Below, one piece after another: positions 19,011 through 27,762 of a stretch of 60,812 nucleotides of DNA. Where the stretch lies: positions 1 through 60,812 of the forward strand of contig JAJHQJ010000004.1 of assembly GCA_020833415.1 (NCBI GenBank), in the 5' to 3' direction. This stretch comes from Desulfurococcaceae archaeon. Its GTDB lineage: Archaea > Thermoproteota > Thermoprotei_A > Sulfolobales > NBVN01. Every line of letters starts with the position of its first letter. Position 1 is the stretch's first letter. A model generated the notes under the pieces. That model ran no database searches. It was given only the letters and a program-made list of their open reading frames with translations, and was not told the DNA's origin. The translations under genes were made by a program, and so were the position numbers.

Positions 19011-20165
19011 ATGCATGAGGTGTGGGTAATGGGTAGGTTCCTCCTGATGATCCCGGGACCATCTCTAGTTGATCCCGAAACGATGCTCGATATGGCTAAG
19101 CCTACGTTAAGTCACGTCTCAGCAGAGTTCGACAGCATCCATAGAGAAGCCCTGGACATGTTGAGGAAGGTCTTCGGTACGTCGGGTAATGTGGTCGTTA
19201 TTCCCGGGAGCGGTACTGCCGCCATAGAGTTAGCTGTTAGAACGGCAGTAAAGCCCGGAGAGAGGGTTGCAGTCCTCAAGACCGGTTACTTCGCTGACTA
19301 CCTAGTAGACGCAGCTAGGAGAGTAGGTGCTGAGGTAACAGTAGTTGAGGCACCGATAGGTAGGGGCTTTACCGAGAGTGATGTAGAGAAGGTGCTAGAC
19401 CAGGGGAACTTCAGTACCGTGTTACTCCAGCATGTAGAGACCTCGGTGGCTGTAGCGAACCCGGTAGACAGGATAGCTAGGAAGGCTAAGGAGTTTGGGG
19501 CTAAGGTTATCGTAGATGGGATAGCATCGATCGGTGGCATGGAGATGAACATGGACAGCTGGGGAGTTGATGTATGCCTAACCGGTTCCCAGAAAGCCCT
19601 CGCAGTACCCCCCGGTCTAGCCATAGTTGCCTATAGGGACGGCTTCACCCCATTAACAGATAACGAGACCCTCTACTTCAATATAACGAAGCTCCTAAAG
19701 GAGATGGAGTCAACTAGAAATTACTATATAACGCCAGCAGTTAACCTAATCTACGCTCTCAACTCATCTCTAAAGAGAATACTTGCGGAAGGTCTTCAGC
19801 AGAGGTATAGAAGACACGAGGCTCTGGCTAAGGCTGTTCAGAGGGGTCTGGAAGCTCTAGGTCTGAGACTAGTAGCTGAGGAGGGCTTTAGAGCTAACAC
19901 AGTTACAGCAACGTACATACCTGAAGGGATCGAGTGGTCCAAACTCTACAGCGAGATGCACAGTAGAGGAGTTGAGATAGCCGGAGGCCTCGGAGCCCTT
20001 AGAGGTAAGATATTCAGGATAGGTCATATGGGCGAGGTCTCTGCCAACGACGTGATAGCTACACTAGCAGCTCTAGAGAGAGTTTTAGCCAAGTTAGGAT
20101 ATAGGGTGGAGTTCGGGGCCTCGGTGAGAGCTGCGCAGCAGGTACTAGATGCCTACGGTGTTTAG
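19011..20165 (+). CDS. Class V aminotransferase (serine/alanine-glyoxylate type)
   Basis: PLP-dependent transaminase, probably using alanine or serine with glyoxylate or pyruvate. The opening LLMIPGPSLVDPETMLDMAKP and HVSAEFDSIHREALDMLRKVF is typical of the SGAT/AGAT family, and the PLP Lys sits in TGSQKALAVPPGLA (about residue 197). Length 384 is normal. Start ATG 19011 is near a predicted leaderless start (TATA-like TATTAATTTA at 18987); ATG 19029 is an alternative. Glyoxylate reductase elsewhere in the window (36946) would use the keto partner. Its stop overlaps the following amidohydrolase frame. Confidence 0.88.
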   Translation: MHEVWVMGRFLLMIPGPSLVDPETMLDMAKPTLSHVSAEFDSIHREALDMLRKVFGTSGNVVVIPGSGTAAIELAVRTAVKPGERVAVLKTGYFADYLVDAARRVGAEVTVVEAPIGRGFTESDVEKVLDQGNFSTVLLQHVETSVAVANPVDRIARKAKEFGAKVIVDGIASIGGMEMNMDSWGVDVCLTGSQKALAVPPGLAIVAYRDGFTPLTDNETLYFNITKLLKEMESTRNYYITPAVNLIYALNSSLKRILAEGLQQRYRRHEALAKAVQRGLEALGLRLVAEEGFRANTVTATYIPEGIEWSKLYSEMHSRGVEIAGGLGALRGKIFRIGHMGEVSANDVIATLAALERVLAKLGYRVEFGASVRAAQQVLDAYGV

Positions 20166-20166
20166 G

Positions 20167-21747
20167 ATGGTTTACGACATCATAATAAGGCGTGGCATAG
20201 TCGTAGACGGAACCGGGTCACCCCCCTTTAGAGCTGATATAGGTATCGTAGGGGATAGAATAGAGGCCGTTGGGGACTTAAGCGGCGAAAGGGCTGAGGT
20301 AGTTCTAGAAGTACCTAACCTGATGGTCTCCCCAGGCTTTATAGACATGCATAACCATAGTGACGTATCTTTATTCGAGGTACCAACAGCTGATAACTAC
20401 ATACTTCAGGGAGTTACAACCATAGTAATAGGTAACTGCGGGCACTCACCAGCACCTCTCTCAGATGTAAATAGGGAGGAGTACGTGAAGGAGATTAAGA
20501 AGGAGCACCCCGAGGTAGAGGTTAGGTGGGAGAGCTTTGGCGATTACCTAAAAGCCTTAGAGGAGCTGAAACCGGCCATAAACATAGTTCCGCTGGTAGG
20601 GCATGGAACTGTGAGGTCTGCAGTAATCGGGTTTAACCCAGGGCAGCCATCAAGAGATGATCTCGAGAAAATGAAGGAGTACGTACGGGAGGCTATGGAG
20701 GCCGGAGCTTTCGGGATCAGTACGGGCCTTATATACATACCGGGGACCTTCGCCACTACTGAGGAGATCATAGAGTTGGCTAAAGTCAGTGTAAGGTATG
20801 GAGGTATTTATGCTACGCACATGAGGAATGAGGGTGTCGGACTCCTAGACTCTGTGTACGAGGCTATTACAATAGGTATTAGGGCGGGAATCCCCGTCGA
20901 GATCTCACACCTAAAGGCAAGTGGGCGACCCAGTTGGGGGAAGGTAGTTACTGCACTAAGGATTATAGAGGACTACGCTTCAAGGGGTTTCGATATCTCC
21001 GCGGATGCGTATCCCTATACCGCGGCCTCTACATCATTACTTACACTACTGCCGAAGGATATTAGGAGTGGGAAGACTGAGGAAGTTCTTAGCAAGTTAA
21101 GGAACCCGGAGGTGGTGGAGAGAATTAGGAAGGAGTTAGCTGGAGGTATATTCGAGGAGAGGTACATATCGTGGTCTGACATAATGATCTCCTACTCACC
21201 TAAGCATAGGGAGTTCGAGGGTATGAGGATAGACAAAATAGCTCAAACTCTAGGTCTAGACCCCGTTGATACCGTAGTAAAGCTACTCATTGACGATGAG
21301 TTAGCCACAGGCATGGTTACATTCGGCATGAGGGAGGAGGATGTTAGGGCAGTGATAACTCATCCATACGTTGCTATAGGAAGCGATGGCTCGGTAGGTA
21401 AGTTCGGAGTAGGGAAGCCGCACCCGAGGAGGTACGGTACCTTCCCCAGGGTTATAGCTAAGTACGTTAGGGAGGAGAAGGTACTTACCCTACCCGAGGC
21501 TATTAGGAAGATGACTTCCCTACCAGCTAGGAAGCTAAGGCTATGGGATAGGGGGGTCATAAGACCCGGGTTCAAGGCTGACATAACCATATTCAACTAC
21601 TATACTATTGAAGATACAGCAACGTACGAGAATCCGCACTCGTATCCGAAGGGTATAGCCTACGTTATAGTAAATGGGAAGATAGTCGTAGAGGAGGGCA
21701 GGCTCATAAGCAGGGTTAGAGTAGGTAAGGTTCTCAGAAAAGCTTAG
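20167..21747 (+). CDS. D-aminoacylase / N-acyl-D-amino-acid deacylase family amidohydrolase
   Basis: Zinc amidohydrolase that would release D-amino acids from N-acyl derivatives. It has the DxHxH-type motif FIDMHNHSD, the metal Cys in VIGNCGHSPAP, GLIYIPGTFATTEEI, ATHMRNEG and EISHLKASG with His ligands, and the terminal IGSDG Asp. The C-terminal small beta domain (RPGFKADITIFN) is present. The frame opens at ATG 20149, but ATG 20167, one base after the aminotransferase stop, fits the family N-terminus (VYDIIIRRGIVVDGTG). The overlap suggests one operon, perhaps for amino-acid salvage. Confidence 0.88.
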   Translation: MVYDIIIRRGIVVDGTGSPPFRADIGIVGDRIEAVGDLSGERAEVVLEVPNLMVSPGFIDMHNHSDVSLFEVPTADNYILQGVTTIVIGNCGHSPAPLSDVNREEYVKEIKKEHPEVEVRWESFGDYLKALEELKPAINIVPLVGHGTVRSAVIGFNPGQPSRDDLEKMKEYVREAMEAGAFGISTGLIYIPGTFATTEEIIELAKVSVRYGGIYATHMRNEGVGLLDSVYEAITIGIRAGIPVEISHLKASGRPSWGKVVTALRIIEDYASRGFDISADAYPYTAASTSLLTLLPKDIRSGKTEEVLSKLRNPEVVERIRKELAGGIFEERYISWSDIMISYSPKHREFEGMRIDKIAQTLGLDPVDTVVKLLIDDELATGMVTFGMREEDVRAVITHPYVAIGSDGSVGKFGVGKPHPRRYGTFPRVIAKYVREEKVLTLPEAIRKMTSLPARKLRLWDRGVIRPGFKADITIFNYYTIEDTATYENPHSYPKGIAYVIVNGKIVVEEGRLISRVRVGKVLRKA

Positions 21748-21770
21748 ACGGTCTAAACCCAACCCCTAGC

Positions 21771-21776
21771 TTTTTT
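21771..21776 (+). terminator. T-run terminator after the amidohydrolase
   Basis: Six consecutive T residues 24 bases after the stop codon, consistent with archaeal poly-T termination of the aminotransferase-amidohydrolase transcript. Confidence 0.45.
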
Positions 21777-21834
21777 CGGTCCTCTCTTTGTTTAAAGGGA
21801 GCTATTTACTAAGGATCACCCATCCTTACCGTCC

Positions 21835-22075
21835 CTGAGGCGAAGTTCCTGCGAGGGCAGGAAGCCCCGGAGTCGCACCCCCTCCTCCTTAGGGTTTCGT
21901 CCAGTACTAGACCTCGGCTCATTACCACCATTCTACGCAGAGCCCAGAGTATGGGTGTACGAACTGCCATTGTAGAGTCTAACTGAGCTCAAGCGATCAG
22001 GTGAGGCAGTTAAGGAGGAAGTCTATACTCCCCATTAACCCCCGCCCTGAAGAAAGGGCCCTTAGCTGTAGGAAG
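21835..22075 (-). repeat. Decayed element with two hairpins (copy B), no gene
   Basis: This 368-base gene-free interval holds a perfect 7-bp hairpin TTCCTGC-GAGG-GCAGGAA at 21846-21863 and, at 22040-22068, a second G/C-rich stem (CCCGCCCTGAAGAAAGGGCCC). Read on the minus strand, AGGAGGGGGTGCGACTCCGGGGCTTCC aligns with GGGGAGGGGGTGCAATCCCGAGCTCC near copy E at 26278. I read it as a degraded tail of an IS200/IS605-type element in minus orientation. No protein-coding frame in it is convincing. Confidence 0.45.
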
Positions 22076-22115
22076 TTTAATAGTTTTCTCTCAGTGCTAG
22101 AGAGGGGCCTGGGTA

Positions 22116-22784
22116 TTGGTCGGAGCAGTAGCTGGCGGGTATGTAGAGCCCTCACAGCTTAGATTAGAGGACGGTATTACCCTTGTGAGACTCGCTAGGA
22201 AGGCTGTTGAGGAGTACCTAAGGTCTAGGAGGGTAATAGAGCTCCCAGAACTCGAGGAAAGGTTATTGGCTAAGGGGATGACCTTCACAACCATCAGGAA
22301 GGTCCTAGGGGGAGACCTTGTTCTAAGGGGGTGTATAGGTTACCTGGTCCCTGTAGAGCCCTTAGCTAGGAACGTGATAACCACAGCCCTTGCAGCAGCT
22401 TTCGAAGACCCGCGCTTCGAACCTGTAAGTCTGGAGGAGCTGGACCAGCTGGTTTTCGAGGTCAGTGTCCTCTCGGTACCGCAGGATATCGGAGCTAGGG
22501 GTAGGGAGAGGGTACGTGAAGTTAGGGTGGGGCAGGATGGTCTCGTAGTTGAGTATAGGGTATACAAGGGGGTACTACTACCGGAGGTCCCAGTCGAATA
22601 CTGCTGGGACGCGGAGACATTCCTCTCCGAGACCTGCATAAAGGCGGGACTAGACCCAGATTGCTGGTTAAGCGATAAAGTACGTGTGAAGAAGTTTAAC
22701 GCAAGAGTGTTCAGAGAGATGACACCTAGGGGGGAGGTAGTGGAGGTAAACCTAGCCGAGGAGTATAGTAGGAGGTGCTTATAG
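22116..22784 (+). CDS. AMMECR1 family protein
   Basis: The diagnostic LRGCIGYL (about residues 68-75) identifies the AMMECR1 family, conserved in archaea and eukaryotes, with DPRFEPVSLEELDQLVFEVSVL and PEVPVEYCWDAETFL as further family blocks. Molecular function is unsettled; some relatives are linked to radical SAM and dioxygenase partners (Memo), which are not seen here. The frame starts at TTG 22116; a TATA-like AGTTTAATAG near 22076 supports a short leader. The protein has the usual length of about 200-220. Confidence 0.92.
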   Translation: MVGAVAGGYVEPSQLRLEDGITLVRLARKAVEEYLRSRRVIELPELEERLLAKGMTFTTIRKVLGGDLVLRGCIGYLVPVEPLARNVITTALAAAFEDPRFEPVSLEELDQLVFEVSVLSVPQDIGARGRERVREVRVGQDGLVVEYRVYKGVLLPEVPVEYCWDAETFLSETCIKAGLDPDCWLSDKVRVKKFNARVFREMTPRGEVVEVNLAEEYSRRCL

Positions 22785-22886
22785 CGTTTTAAACCGATCC
22801 AGGAGTTGTACCGGTCCTGTATGCTGGTGGTGTTGGGCATCAAACAGCTTTTAAACACCTTTCCGTAGAGTAGTGGGTAGGGATGA

Positions 22887-23138
22887 GTGGATGAGTGCGT
22901 ACCTGTGATAAGGTTAAGTAGTGGGAAGGAGATAGCTGTAACTAAGGAGTTAGTAGCTTTACTAAACAGGTATGCTCGCTCGGAGTATAGCTTGGAGAAG
23001 TTAGCTGAGGACCTCGGACTGGAGGACTGGGGGGAGGCGTACGAGTTTGTTAAGAAGACCCCTGCCTGGCTAATGTGGATTCAGCCTACGTATTTTGAGA
23101 AGGTTGTACTAAAGAGACTCTGTTCTGCTAGTACTTAG
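22887..23138 (+). CDS. Small uncharacterised acidic protein
   Basis: An 83-residue soluble protein with a GTG start, preceded by a TATA box CTTTTAAAC at about 22848-22856. The middle is helical (LVALLNRYARSEYSLEKLAEDLGLEDW), and the sequence has an ordinary composition with no low-complexity tract, so I think it is a real gene. It ends one base before the next ORF, implying co-expression. The helical segment might be a small DNA- or protein-binding unit, but I do not recognise a family. Confidence 0.65.
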   Translation: MDECVPVIRLSSGKEIAVTKELVALLNRYARSEYSLEKLAEDLGLEDWGEAYEFVKKTPAWLMWIQPTYFEKVVLKRLCSAST

Positions 23139-23139
23139 G

Positions 23140-23670
23140 ATGCGTAGCTCGGTAAGGTTAGTACCTGAGAAGGTCCTTCTCTACACTTACATCGCAACTA
23201 CGCGCTACTCCAAGGAGGGGAGGGGCTCACTTGAGATAGGTGATGTTATATACCCATACGACCCCGGTGTTGAGGTGCTCGTACCGGATGTAAAGGGTGT
23301 GGTAGTAGTAAAGACGGGTCTAGAACCACGTTCTCTAAGGACTATACTTAAGGCGCAGGTCTTCTCCGCCGTAGAGTATATCAGTTATGTGGCTATGTGT
23401 AGTAGCGTAGTAAAGCAGTGCGAAGAGGCTATTCAAAGCCTTACTAATGCGATTAGGGAGTACCTAAAGACTGAAAGAATATGCATAGGTAGGGTTAGAG
23501 TTCCACGAACGGGTACCTTAGGTAAGAGGTTCGTAAACTCTCTCCTAAGGGAACTTAGAAGTATTTTAGTAGCTGATTGCGAGGACGTTCTATCACTGGA
23601 GGTATTCGGTAAGCTCGTGTGTTTTGGCTACGTTATATATTCGACTAGGCTGACCTCCTCCCCGCCCTGA
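23140..23670 (+). CDS. Possible THUMP-like RNA-binding protein
   Basis: A 176-residue protein, translationally adjacent to the upstream ORF. The C-terminal half (ICIGRVRVPRTGTLGKRFVNSLLRELRSI, then LSLEVFGKLVCFGYVI) has the strand-helix-strand rhythm of THUMP domains, which bind tRNA, but the match is by eye and weak. There is no catalytic domain. The last codons and the TGA stop lie inside hairpin element C (23650-23685), so the natural C-terminus may have been altered by that insertion. Confidence 0.55.
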   Translation: MRSSVRLVPEKVLLYTYIATTRYSKEGRGSLEIGDVIYPYDPGVEVLVPDVKGVVVVKTGLEPRSLRTILKAQVFSAVEYISYVAMCSSVVKQCEEAIQSLTNAIREYLKTERICIGRVRVPRTGTLGKRFVNSLLRELRSILVADCEDVLSLEVFGKLVCFGYVIYSTRLTSSPP

Positions 23671-23790
23671 AGGGCGAGGGTTCTCTTGGAGGCGGTTCAC
23701 AGGTTCCCCCCATCTATTCGGGGCTACATCTGTCATCTGGGGGCATTCAGGGGGGTCAGAGCTCCCCACATCTTTTCAAGTGCTCTCTTC
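23650..23790 (-). repeat. Hairpin element copy C with TnpB-tail-like flank
   Basis: On the minus strand, GAACCCTCGCCCTTCAGGGC is followed by GGGGAGGAGGTCAG, the clearest example of the hairpin. The ~95 bases preceding it on that strand (23695-23790) align with 49180-49275 on the plus strand: both have AGATGTGG, then GAAtGCCCCCa and CAGATGT. That arrangement, degenerate protein tail then palindrome, is like the 3' end of IS200/IS605 tnpB genes. No intact ORF remains. Confidence 0.55.
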
Positions 23791-23895
23791 TCTATATCTA
23801 GAACTGCAACTGTGTCTCTATCGGATACTTGACGCACATCACTAGAACTAGGAGAGACTAAGGTAGGGTACGCCTTATGGAGGTTGGGACTCTCC

Positions 23896-24063
23896 CTATT
23901 TCTTCACACCGATCCTCTTACGCTTAGGTCTTAGGTTCCTACTCCTACACCTCCTACACTTCTCAGCCTCTGGGGGATTTAGAGCTCCGCACCTACGGCA
24001 CACCTTCTTATTGAGTATACGGCTCTCTACGATCTTGAGTAGTGCTGGGTCGGTTATAGGCAT
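23896..24063 (-). CDS. rpl40e: 50S ribosomal protein L40e
   Basis: Zinc-ribbon ribosomal protein. Starting at ATG 24063 it reads [20 protein letters not shown], followed by two CxxC pairs (VCRRCGA and KCRRCRS) and a basic tail ([11 protein letters not shown]). The longer frame begins at 24093, but the TATA box at 24092-24101 (ACTTAAAAGC on plus) would place the transcript start near 24070, so the internal ATG is correct. It matches archaeal L40e in length (55 residues). Confidence 0.95.
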   Translation of the reverse strand: MPITDPALLKIVESRILNKKVCRRCGALNPPEAEKCRRCRSRNLRPKRKRIGVKK

Positions 24064-24091
24064 CCTGACCCCGAGAGCATGCTGAGCTAGC

Positions 24092-24101
24092 ACTTAAAAG
24101 C
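24092..24101 (-). promoter_or_regulatory. TATA box of L40e
   Basis: GCTTTTAAGT on the minus strand, centred about 26 bases before a start a few bases upstream of the ATG at 24063. It rules out the longer N-terminus. Confidence 0.6.
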
Positions 24102-24149
24102 GTTAGCCTTAATAATTGCTCTAGGAAAAAAGCGCGGAGATGGTAGGAG

Positions 24150-24659
24150 TTGCGGATCCCGCTAGACCAGCTCTGTGTGAAGTCCGGTGTGCTGTGCCCT
24201 AGGTGCGAATCTCTGGTCAGGAGCGGCGCGGTAACGGAGCTCGATGTAGAGGTTATGAGGGTCCTCCTCAAGGCTGAGTCAGCACCCGATTTTAGGTTCC
24301 TACGCGATTCTGAATACGTGAGGTCTGTTAAGCTCAGCAATATAGTTGTAGTACAGCTTGACTCACCTAATGCAGATAGTAAGTCTCTGCTTAAACTAAT
24401 TAAGTACTTAGAGAGCGAGCTCGGATCGAGAGTTAGAATAGTTAACTCTAAGACTGCTAGTACTAAGGAGCTGGTTCGCAGTATTATACAGCCGGCGAGG
24501 GTTTTAGGGGTGAACACCCTATGGCTTCCCGATGGTACCATGGAGTACGTAGTTAGAATACCTAAGTCGGACCTTAGGTACCTGCCAGCACCCCAGGAGG
24601 AGGTAGAGAACTTGCTGAGCACGATGGTGGGTACTAACGTTAGGATAAGGGTGACCTAG
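24150..24659 (+). CDS. Conserved archaeal RNA-binding (KH/NusA-like) protein
   Basis: A 169-residue protein with a TTG start and GTAGGAG just upstream. It opens with the conserved MRIPLDQLCVKSGVLCPRCE, a Cys-containing motif seen in crenarchaeal proteins annotated as transcription elongation or KH-domain proteins. The C-terminal half (LESELGSRVRIVNS and then LRYLPAPQEEVENLL) is compatible with a KH-type fold. It lies 3 bases upstream of aspS, an arrangement that suggests a translation-related role. I am sure it is a real conserved gene and less sure of its function. Confidence 0.75.
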   Translation: MRIPLDQLCVKSGVLCPRCESLVRSGAVTELDVEVMRVLLKAESAPDFRFLRDSEYVRSVKLSNIVVVQLDSPNADSKSLLKLIKYLESELGSRVRIVNSKTASTKELVRSIIQPARVLGVNTLWLPDGTMEYVVRIPKSDLRYLPAPQEEVENLLSTMVGTNVRIRVT

Positions 24660-24662
24660 GGG

Positions 24663-25958
24663 TTGGGTAGGTATAGGACTCACCTTTCCTCAGAGCTAGG
24701 CCCTGGCTTAGATGGGGCTAAGGTGGTAGTAGCCGGTTGGGTTCACTTTAAGAGGGATCTAGGGGGTAAGAAGTTCCTTGTGATTAGGGATAAGGACGGC
24801 TTTATTCAGGTCGTCATAAGTAAGGAGAATAGGGAGCTTTCGGAGCTATTCTATAGGTTAACGCCTGAGTCGGCGGTCTCTGTAATAGGGGTAGTTAAGG
24901 CAGAGAGTAGGGCTCCGGGAGGTTTTGAGATAGTACCAACGGAGATAATCGTGCATAGCATAGCTAAGACCCCACTACCTCTAGATGTTAGCGGTAAGGT
25001 ACCAGCAGACTTTGATACTAGGTTCAGGGAGAGGGTTCTAGACTTAAGGAGGGAGGAAAGTAGGGCGATATTTAAGATAATGTCCGTAGCTCTGAGAGCA
25101 ATTAGGGAGGAGCTATACAGCCTAGGGTTCATAGAGGTGTTCACGCCTAAGATAGTCGCGGCAGCAACTGAAGGAGGTGCTGCCCTGTTCCCAGTAGCAT
25201 TCTTCGGGCGTGAGGCCTACCTAGCACAAAGCCCGCAACTGTATAAGGAGTTACTAGCCGGGGCATTTGAGAGAGTGTTCGAGATAGCACCAGCTTGGAG
25301 AGCTGAGGAGTCTGACACCCCCTACCACCTATCTGAATTCATATCGGTAGATGTGGAAATGGCCTACGCTAACTACGAGGACGTTATGGAGGTACTCGAG
25401 AGAGTAATTCGGAGGGTCGTTAACGAAGTTAGGGAGAGGGCATCTAGGGAGCTTAAGGTACTAAACTACGACCCTCCTGAGATAAGGACCCCCCTGAAAA
25501 GGTTCAGGTACGAGGAGGTGGTTAAGACCCTTGGGGAACACGGGGAGAGGATAGAGTTAGGGGAGGACCTCTCCGTAACCCACCTCAGAAGATTCTCTGA
25601 AATAGTTAATGAGGAGGTGTACTTCATAGTCGACTGGCCTGATAAGGCTAGGCCCTTCTATACCATGCCTAAAGACGACGGAGTATACAGCGAGTCATTT
25701 GACCTGGTTTGGAAGTACCTAGAGATAGCATCCGGAAGTACTAGAGTACATAGGAGGGAGCTCCTGATGAAAAGGCTACTCGAACGCGGACTAAACCCAG
25801 AGAACTTCGAGTTCTTCCTGAAGTGGTTCGACTACGGTATGCCCCCTCACGCTGGCTGGGGGATGGGACTGGCAAGACTAGGGTTAATGCTGACCGGAGC
25901 AAGGAACGTTAGGGAGGTTACACCATTCCCGAGAGATAAGAAGAGACTGATTCCGTAG
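24663..25958 (+). CDS. aspS: Aspartyl-tRNA synthetase, probably non-discriminating
   Basis: Class IIb archaeal AspRS. An OB-fold anticodon domain (1-105) precedes the catalytic domain with motif 2 WRAEESDTPYHLSEF and motif 3 GWGMGLARLGLMLTGARNVREVTPFPRD. At the two positions that separate tRNA-Asp-specific enzymes (Trp26 and Lys85 in Thermococcus kodakarensis) this protein has His28 and Pro85, which I recall as the relaxed type that also charges tRNA-Asn. That would require a GatCAB amidotransferase elsewhere. TTG start, 431 residues. Confidence 0.95.
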   Translation: MGRYRTHLSSELGPGLDGAKVVVAGWVHFKRDLGGKKFLVIRDKDGFIQVVISKENRELSELFYRLTPESAVSVIGVVKAESRAPGGFEIVPTEIIVHSIAKTPLPLDVSGKVPADFDTRFRERVLDLRREESRAIFKIMSVALRAIREELYSLGFIEVFTPKIVAAATEGGAALFPVAFFGREAYLAQSPQLYKELLAGAFERVFEIAPAWRAEESDTPYHLSEFISVDVEMAYANYEDVMEVLERVIRRVVNEVRERASRELKVLNYDPPEIRTPLKRFRYEEVVKTLGEHGERIELGEDLSVTHLRRFSEIVNEEVYFIVDWPDKARPFYTMPKDDGVYSESFDLVWKYLEIASGSTRVHRRELLMKRLLERGLNPENFEFFLKWFDYGMPPHAGWGMGLARLGLMLTGARNVREVTPFPRDKKRLIP

Positions 25959-26472
25959 TACAGACCTCCGCCGTTTCTCAGTAGATAGTAGTCCATTATC
26001 TTTCATATTCATCGATCTTAGCTCCCCGCCACCTACCTCTCAACGGCTTCCCCACCGACCACCCCCAGCTACGGAAGTGCGTTACAACTGAAAGCCTAGC
26101 CTTTTAAGGCGGGGATGGGTAGTAAGGCTTATAAATCCTCCTTTGTTTAACTGCTATTGGTGATGATTGTTAAGATCTGTGAGCCTTAGGGCGATGATGG
26201 TTGGAGTACCCATAGCCCCGAGCCCCGTCTGGGGTAGGGGTAACGGGCCGGGGATCCAGCCCGGGACTGAACCCTCGGGGAGGGGGTGCAATCCCGAGCT
26301 CCCGCTTCAACAAGAAGCCCCACCATTCATGACGGGGAGGAGGTTAGTCTGTGTAGCTCTGGTTCCCCCTATAGCACTACTAGGTTATCGGCTGGGCGTT
26401 GTGATGCTACTCGTAGAGGACCTACTCCTCTCAATACTTCTCGGTTCGAAGACTCTTTTAGAGTTCTGGAGT
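25959..26472. repeat. Gene-free island with three hairpin element copies
   Basis: Contains a minus-strand copy at about 26017-26053 (CTCCCCGCC...GGCTTC on plus), a plus copy at 26084-26120 (ACAACTGAAAGCCTAGCC-TTTTAA-GGCGGGGATGG) and a plus copy at 26310-26346 (AAGAAGCCCC...CGGGGAGGAGGTTAG). Between them, 26190-26300 is G/C-rich and reads in one frame like a degraded TnpB tail (EEVS-type ending). The 105- and 70-codon frames here are not supported as genes. The clustering and opposite orientations suggest repeated nested insertions between aspS and the convergent dehydratase. Confidence 0.5.
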
Positions 26473-27702
26473 CTAAGTTGTTAGAGAGCTGGACTTAATT
26501 AGTGTTGCTCTCTGTAATAACTCCTTCTCTACGGTGTTTAGTATACCCCTTTCTGGAATCTCAAATACTATCTCTACAAGGGCTTTACCTGCAGGTACCT
26601 CAAGCCCAACTCTATCGTGCCTTACGTCTAGAACGTTGCACCTGAATTTAGCGAGTACTTCAAGTACTCTATAGAGAGCCCCCGGTATGTCATCTAGGAT
26701 CAGAGTTAGCTTGGCTACCCTACCATCCACGCTAAGACCTTTAAGTATTACCCTGTATATGGTGGTCAGATCCGCATTACCCCCACTTACTACTGCAACA
26801 ACGTTCTTACCAACTCCCGATATGTAACCCTCGAGGAGAGCTGCTACTGGAAGAGCTCCAGCACCTTCTACGACCAGCTTAGACCTCTCCATGAGTAGGA
26901 ACATAGCCCTAGCTATGGAGTCCTCACTTACTAGAACAACATCATCAACAACCTCACTCATTATCTTGTAAGTTAGCTCACCAACAGATTTTGTTACAAC
27001 ACCGTCAGCTATGCTAGGCTGTACCTGTACCTGTACAGGCTTACCGTGTCTAAAAGCCTCATAGAGCTTCGGAGAGTTTTTAGGCTCAACGGCAACCACC
27101 TTAACCCTACTGCCTAGCATCCTCTTAATAGCTACACCTACCCCTGAGATAAGCCCCCCTCCCCCAACCGGGACTAAGACTACGTCAATGTCCCGAACGT
27201 TTGACGCTATTTCGACCCCTATAGTCCCCTGACCAGCTATTATGTATGGATCGTCGAAGGGGTGTACGAAGACAGCACCCGTAGAGTTAGCTATATCAGT
27301 AGCCTTCTCGTACGCCTCGTCGTATATACTACCGTAGAGTACTACCTCAGCTCCGTATGACCTAGTAGCGTTTACCTTATAGGGAGGGGTAGTCTCAGGC
27401 ATAACTATAGTAGCCCTGACCCCAAGCTCCAATGCTGAGTAGGCAACTCCCTGTGCGTGGTTACCTGATGAAGCAGCTATAACTCCGTACTTTCTACAGC
27501 GATCCAGCTCCGAGTAGATCTTAAAGAAGGCTCCCCTAACCTTAAAGGCCCCAGTCTTCTGAAGATTCTCTAGCTTCAGGTACACGTTGTTACCCGATAA
27601 CCTTGAGAACGATAGTGAGCTGACTATGGGGGTTCTATGAACGAAGCCCTCTAAAACCTCGTTAGCTTTCTTAATCAGTTCCCAGAGGTTGCTGAGGTCC
27701 AT
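26473..27702 (-). CDS. ilvA: Threonine dehydratase (biosynthetic/catabolic type with ACT domain)
   Basis: PLP enzyme that deaminates threonine to 2-oxobutyrate, the first step toward isoleucine. The PLP Lys is in KTGAFKVRGA (about residue 55), followed by the Ser/Gly loop ASSGNHAQGVA and the phosphate-binding VPVGGGGLISGV. A C-terminal ACT domain (about 325-405, LTLILDDIPGALYRVLEVL) suggests allosteric control by an amino acid. 409 residues is typical of archaeal TdcB/IlvA. The gene is convergent with aspS across the hairpin island. Confidence 0.93.
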   Translation of the reverse strand: MDLSNLWELIKKANEVLEGFVHRTPIVSSLSFSRLSGNNVYLKLENLQKTGAFKVRGAFFKIYSELDRCRKYGVIAASSGNHAQGVAYSALELGVRATIVMPETTPPYKVNATRSYGAEVVLYGSIYDEAYEKATDIANSTGAVFVHPFDDPYIIAGQGTIGVEIASNVRDIDVVLVPVGGGGLISGVGVAIKRMLGSRVKVVAVEPKNSPKLYEAFRHGKPVQVQVQPSIADGVVTKSVGELTYKIMSEVVDDVVLVSEDSIARAMFLLMERSKLVVEGAGALPVAALLEGYISGVGKNVVAVVSGGNADLTTIYRVILKGLSVDGRVAKLTLILDDIPGALYRVLEVLAKFRCNVLDVRHDRVGLEVPAGKALVEIVFEIPERGILNTVEKELLQRATLIKSSSLTT

Positions 27703-27762
27703 GGGCTCCCCATCTCTCTGGGGTTTCTAGCTTATAACCAGCTGATAGAGTACAGTCTGGCT

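Noticed and set aside
26167-26498. Two overlapping plus-strand frames of 105 and 70 codons
   Set aside because: They lie within the G/C-rich hairpin island and read like a degraded TnpB tail; no intact domain.
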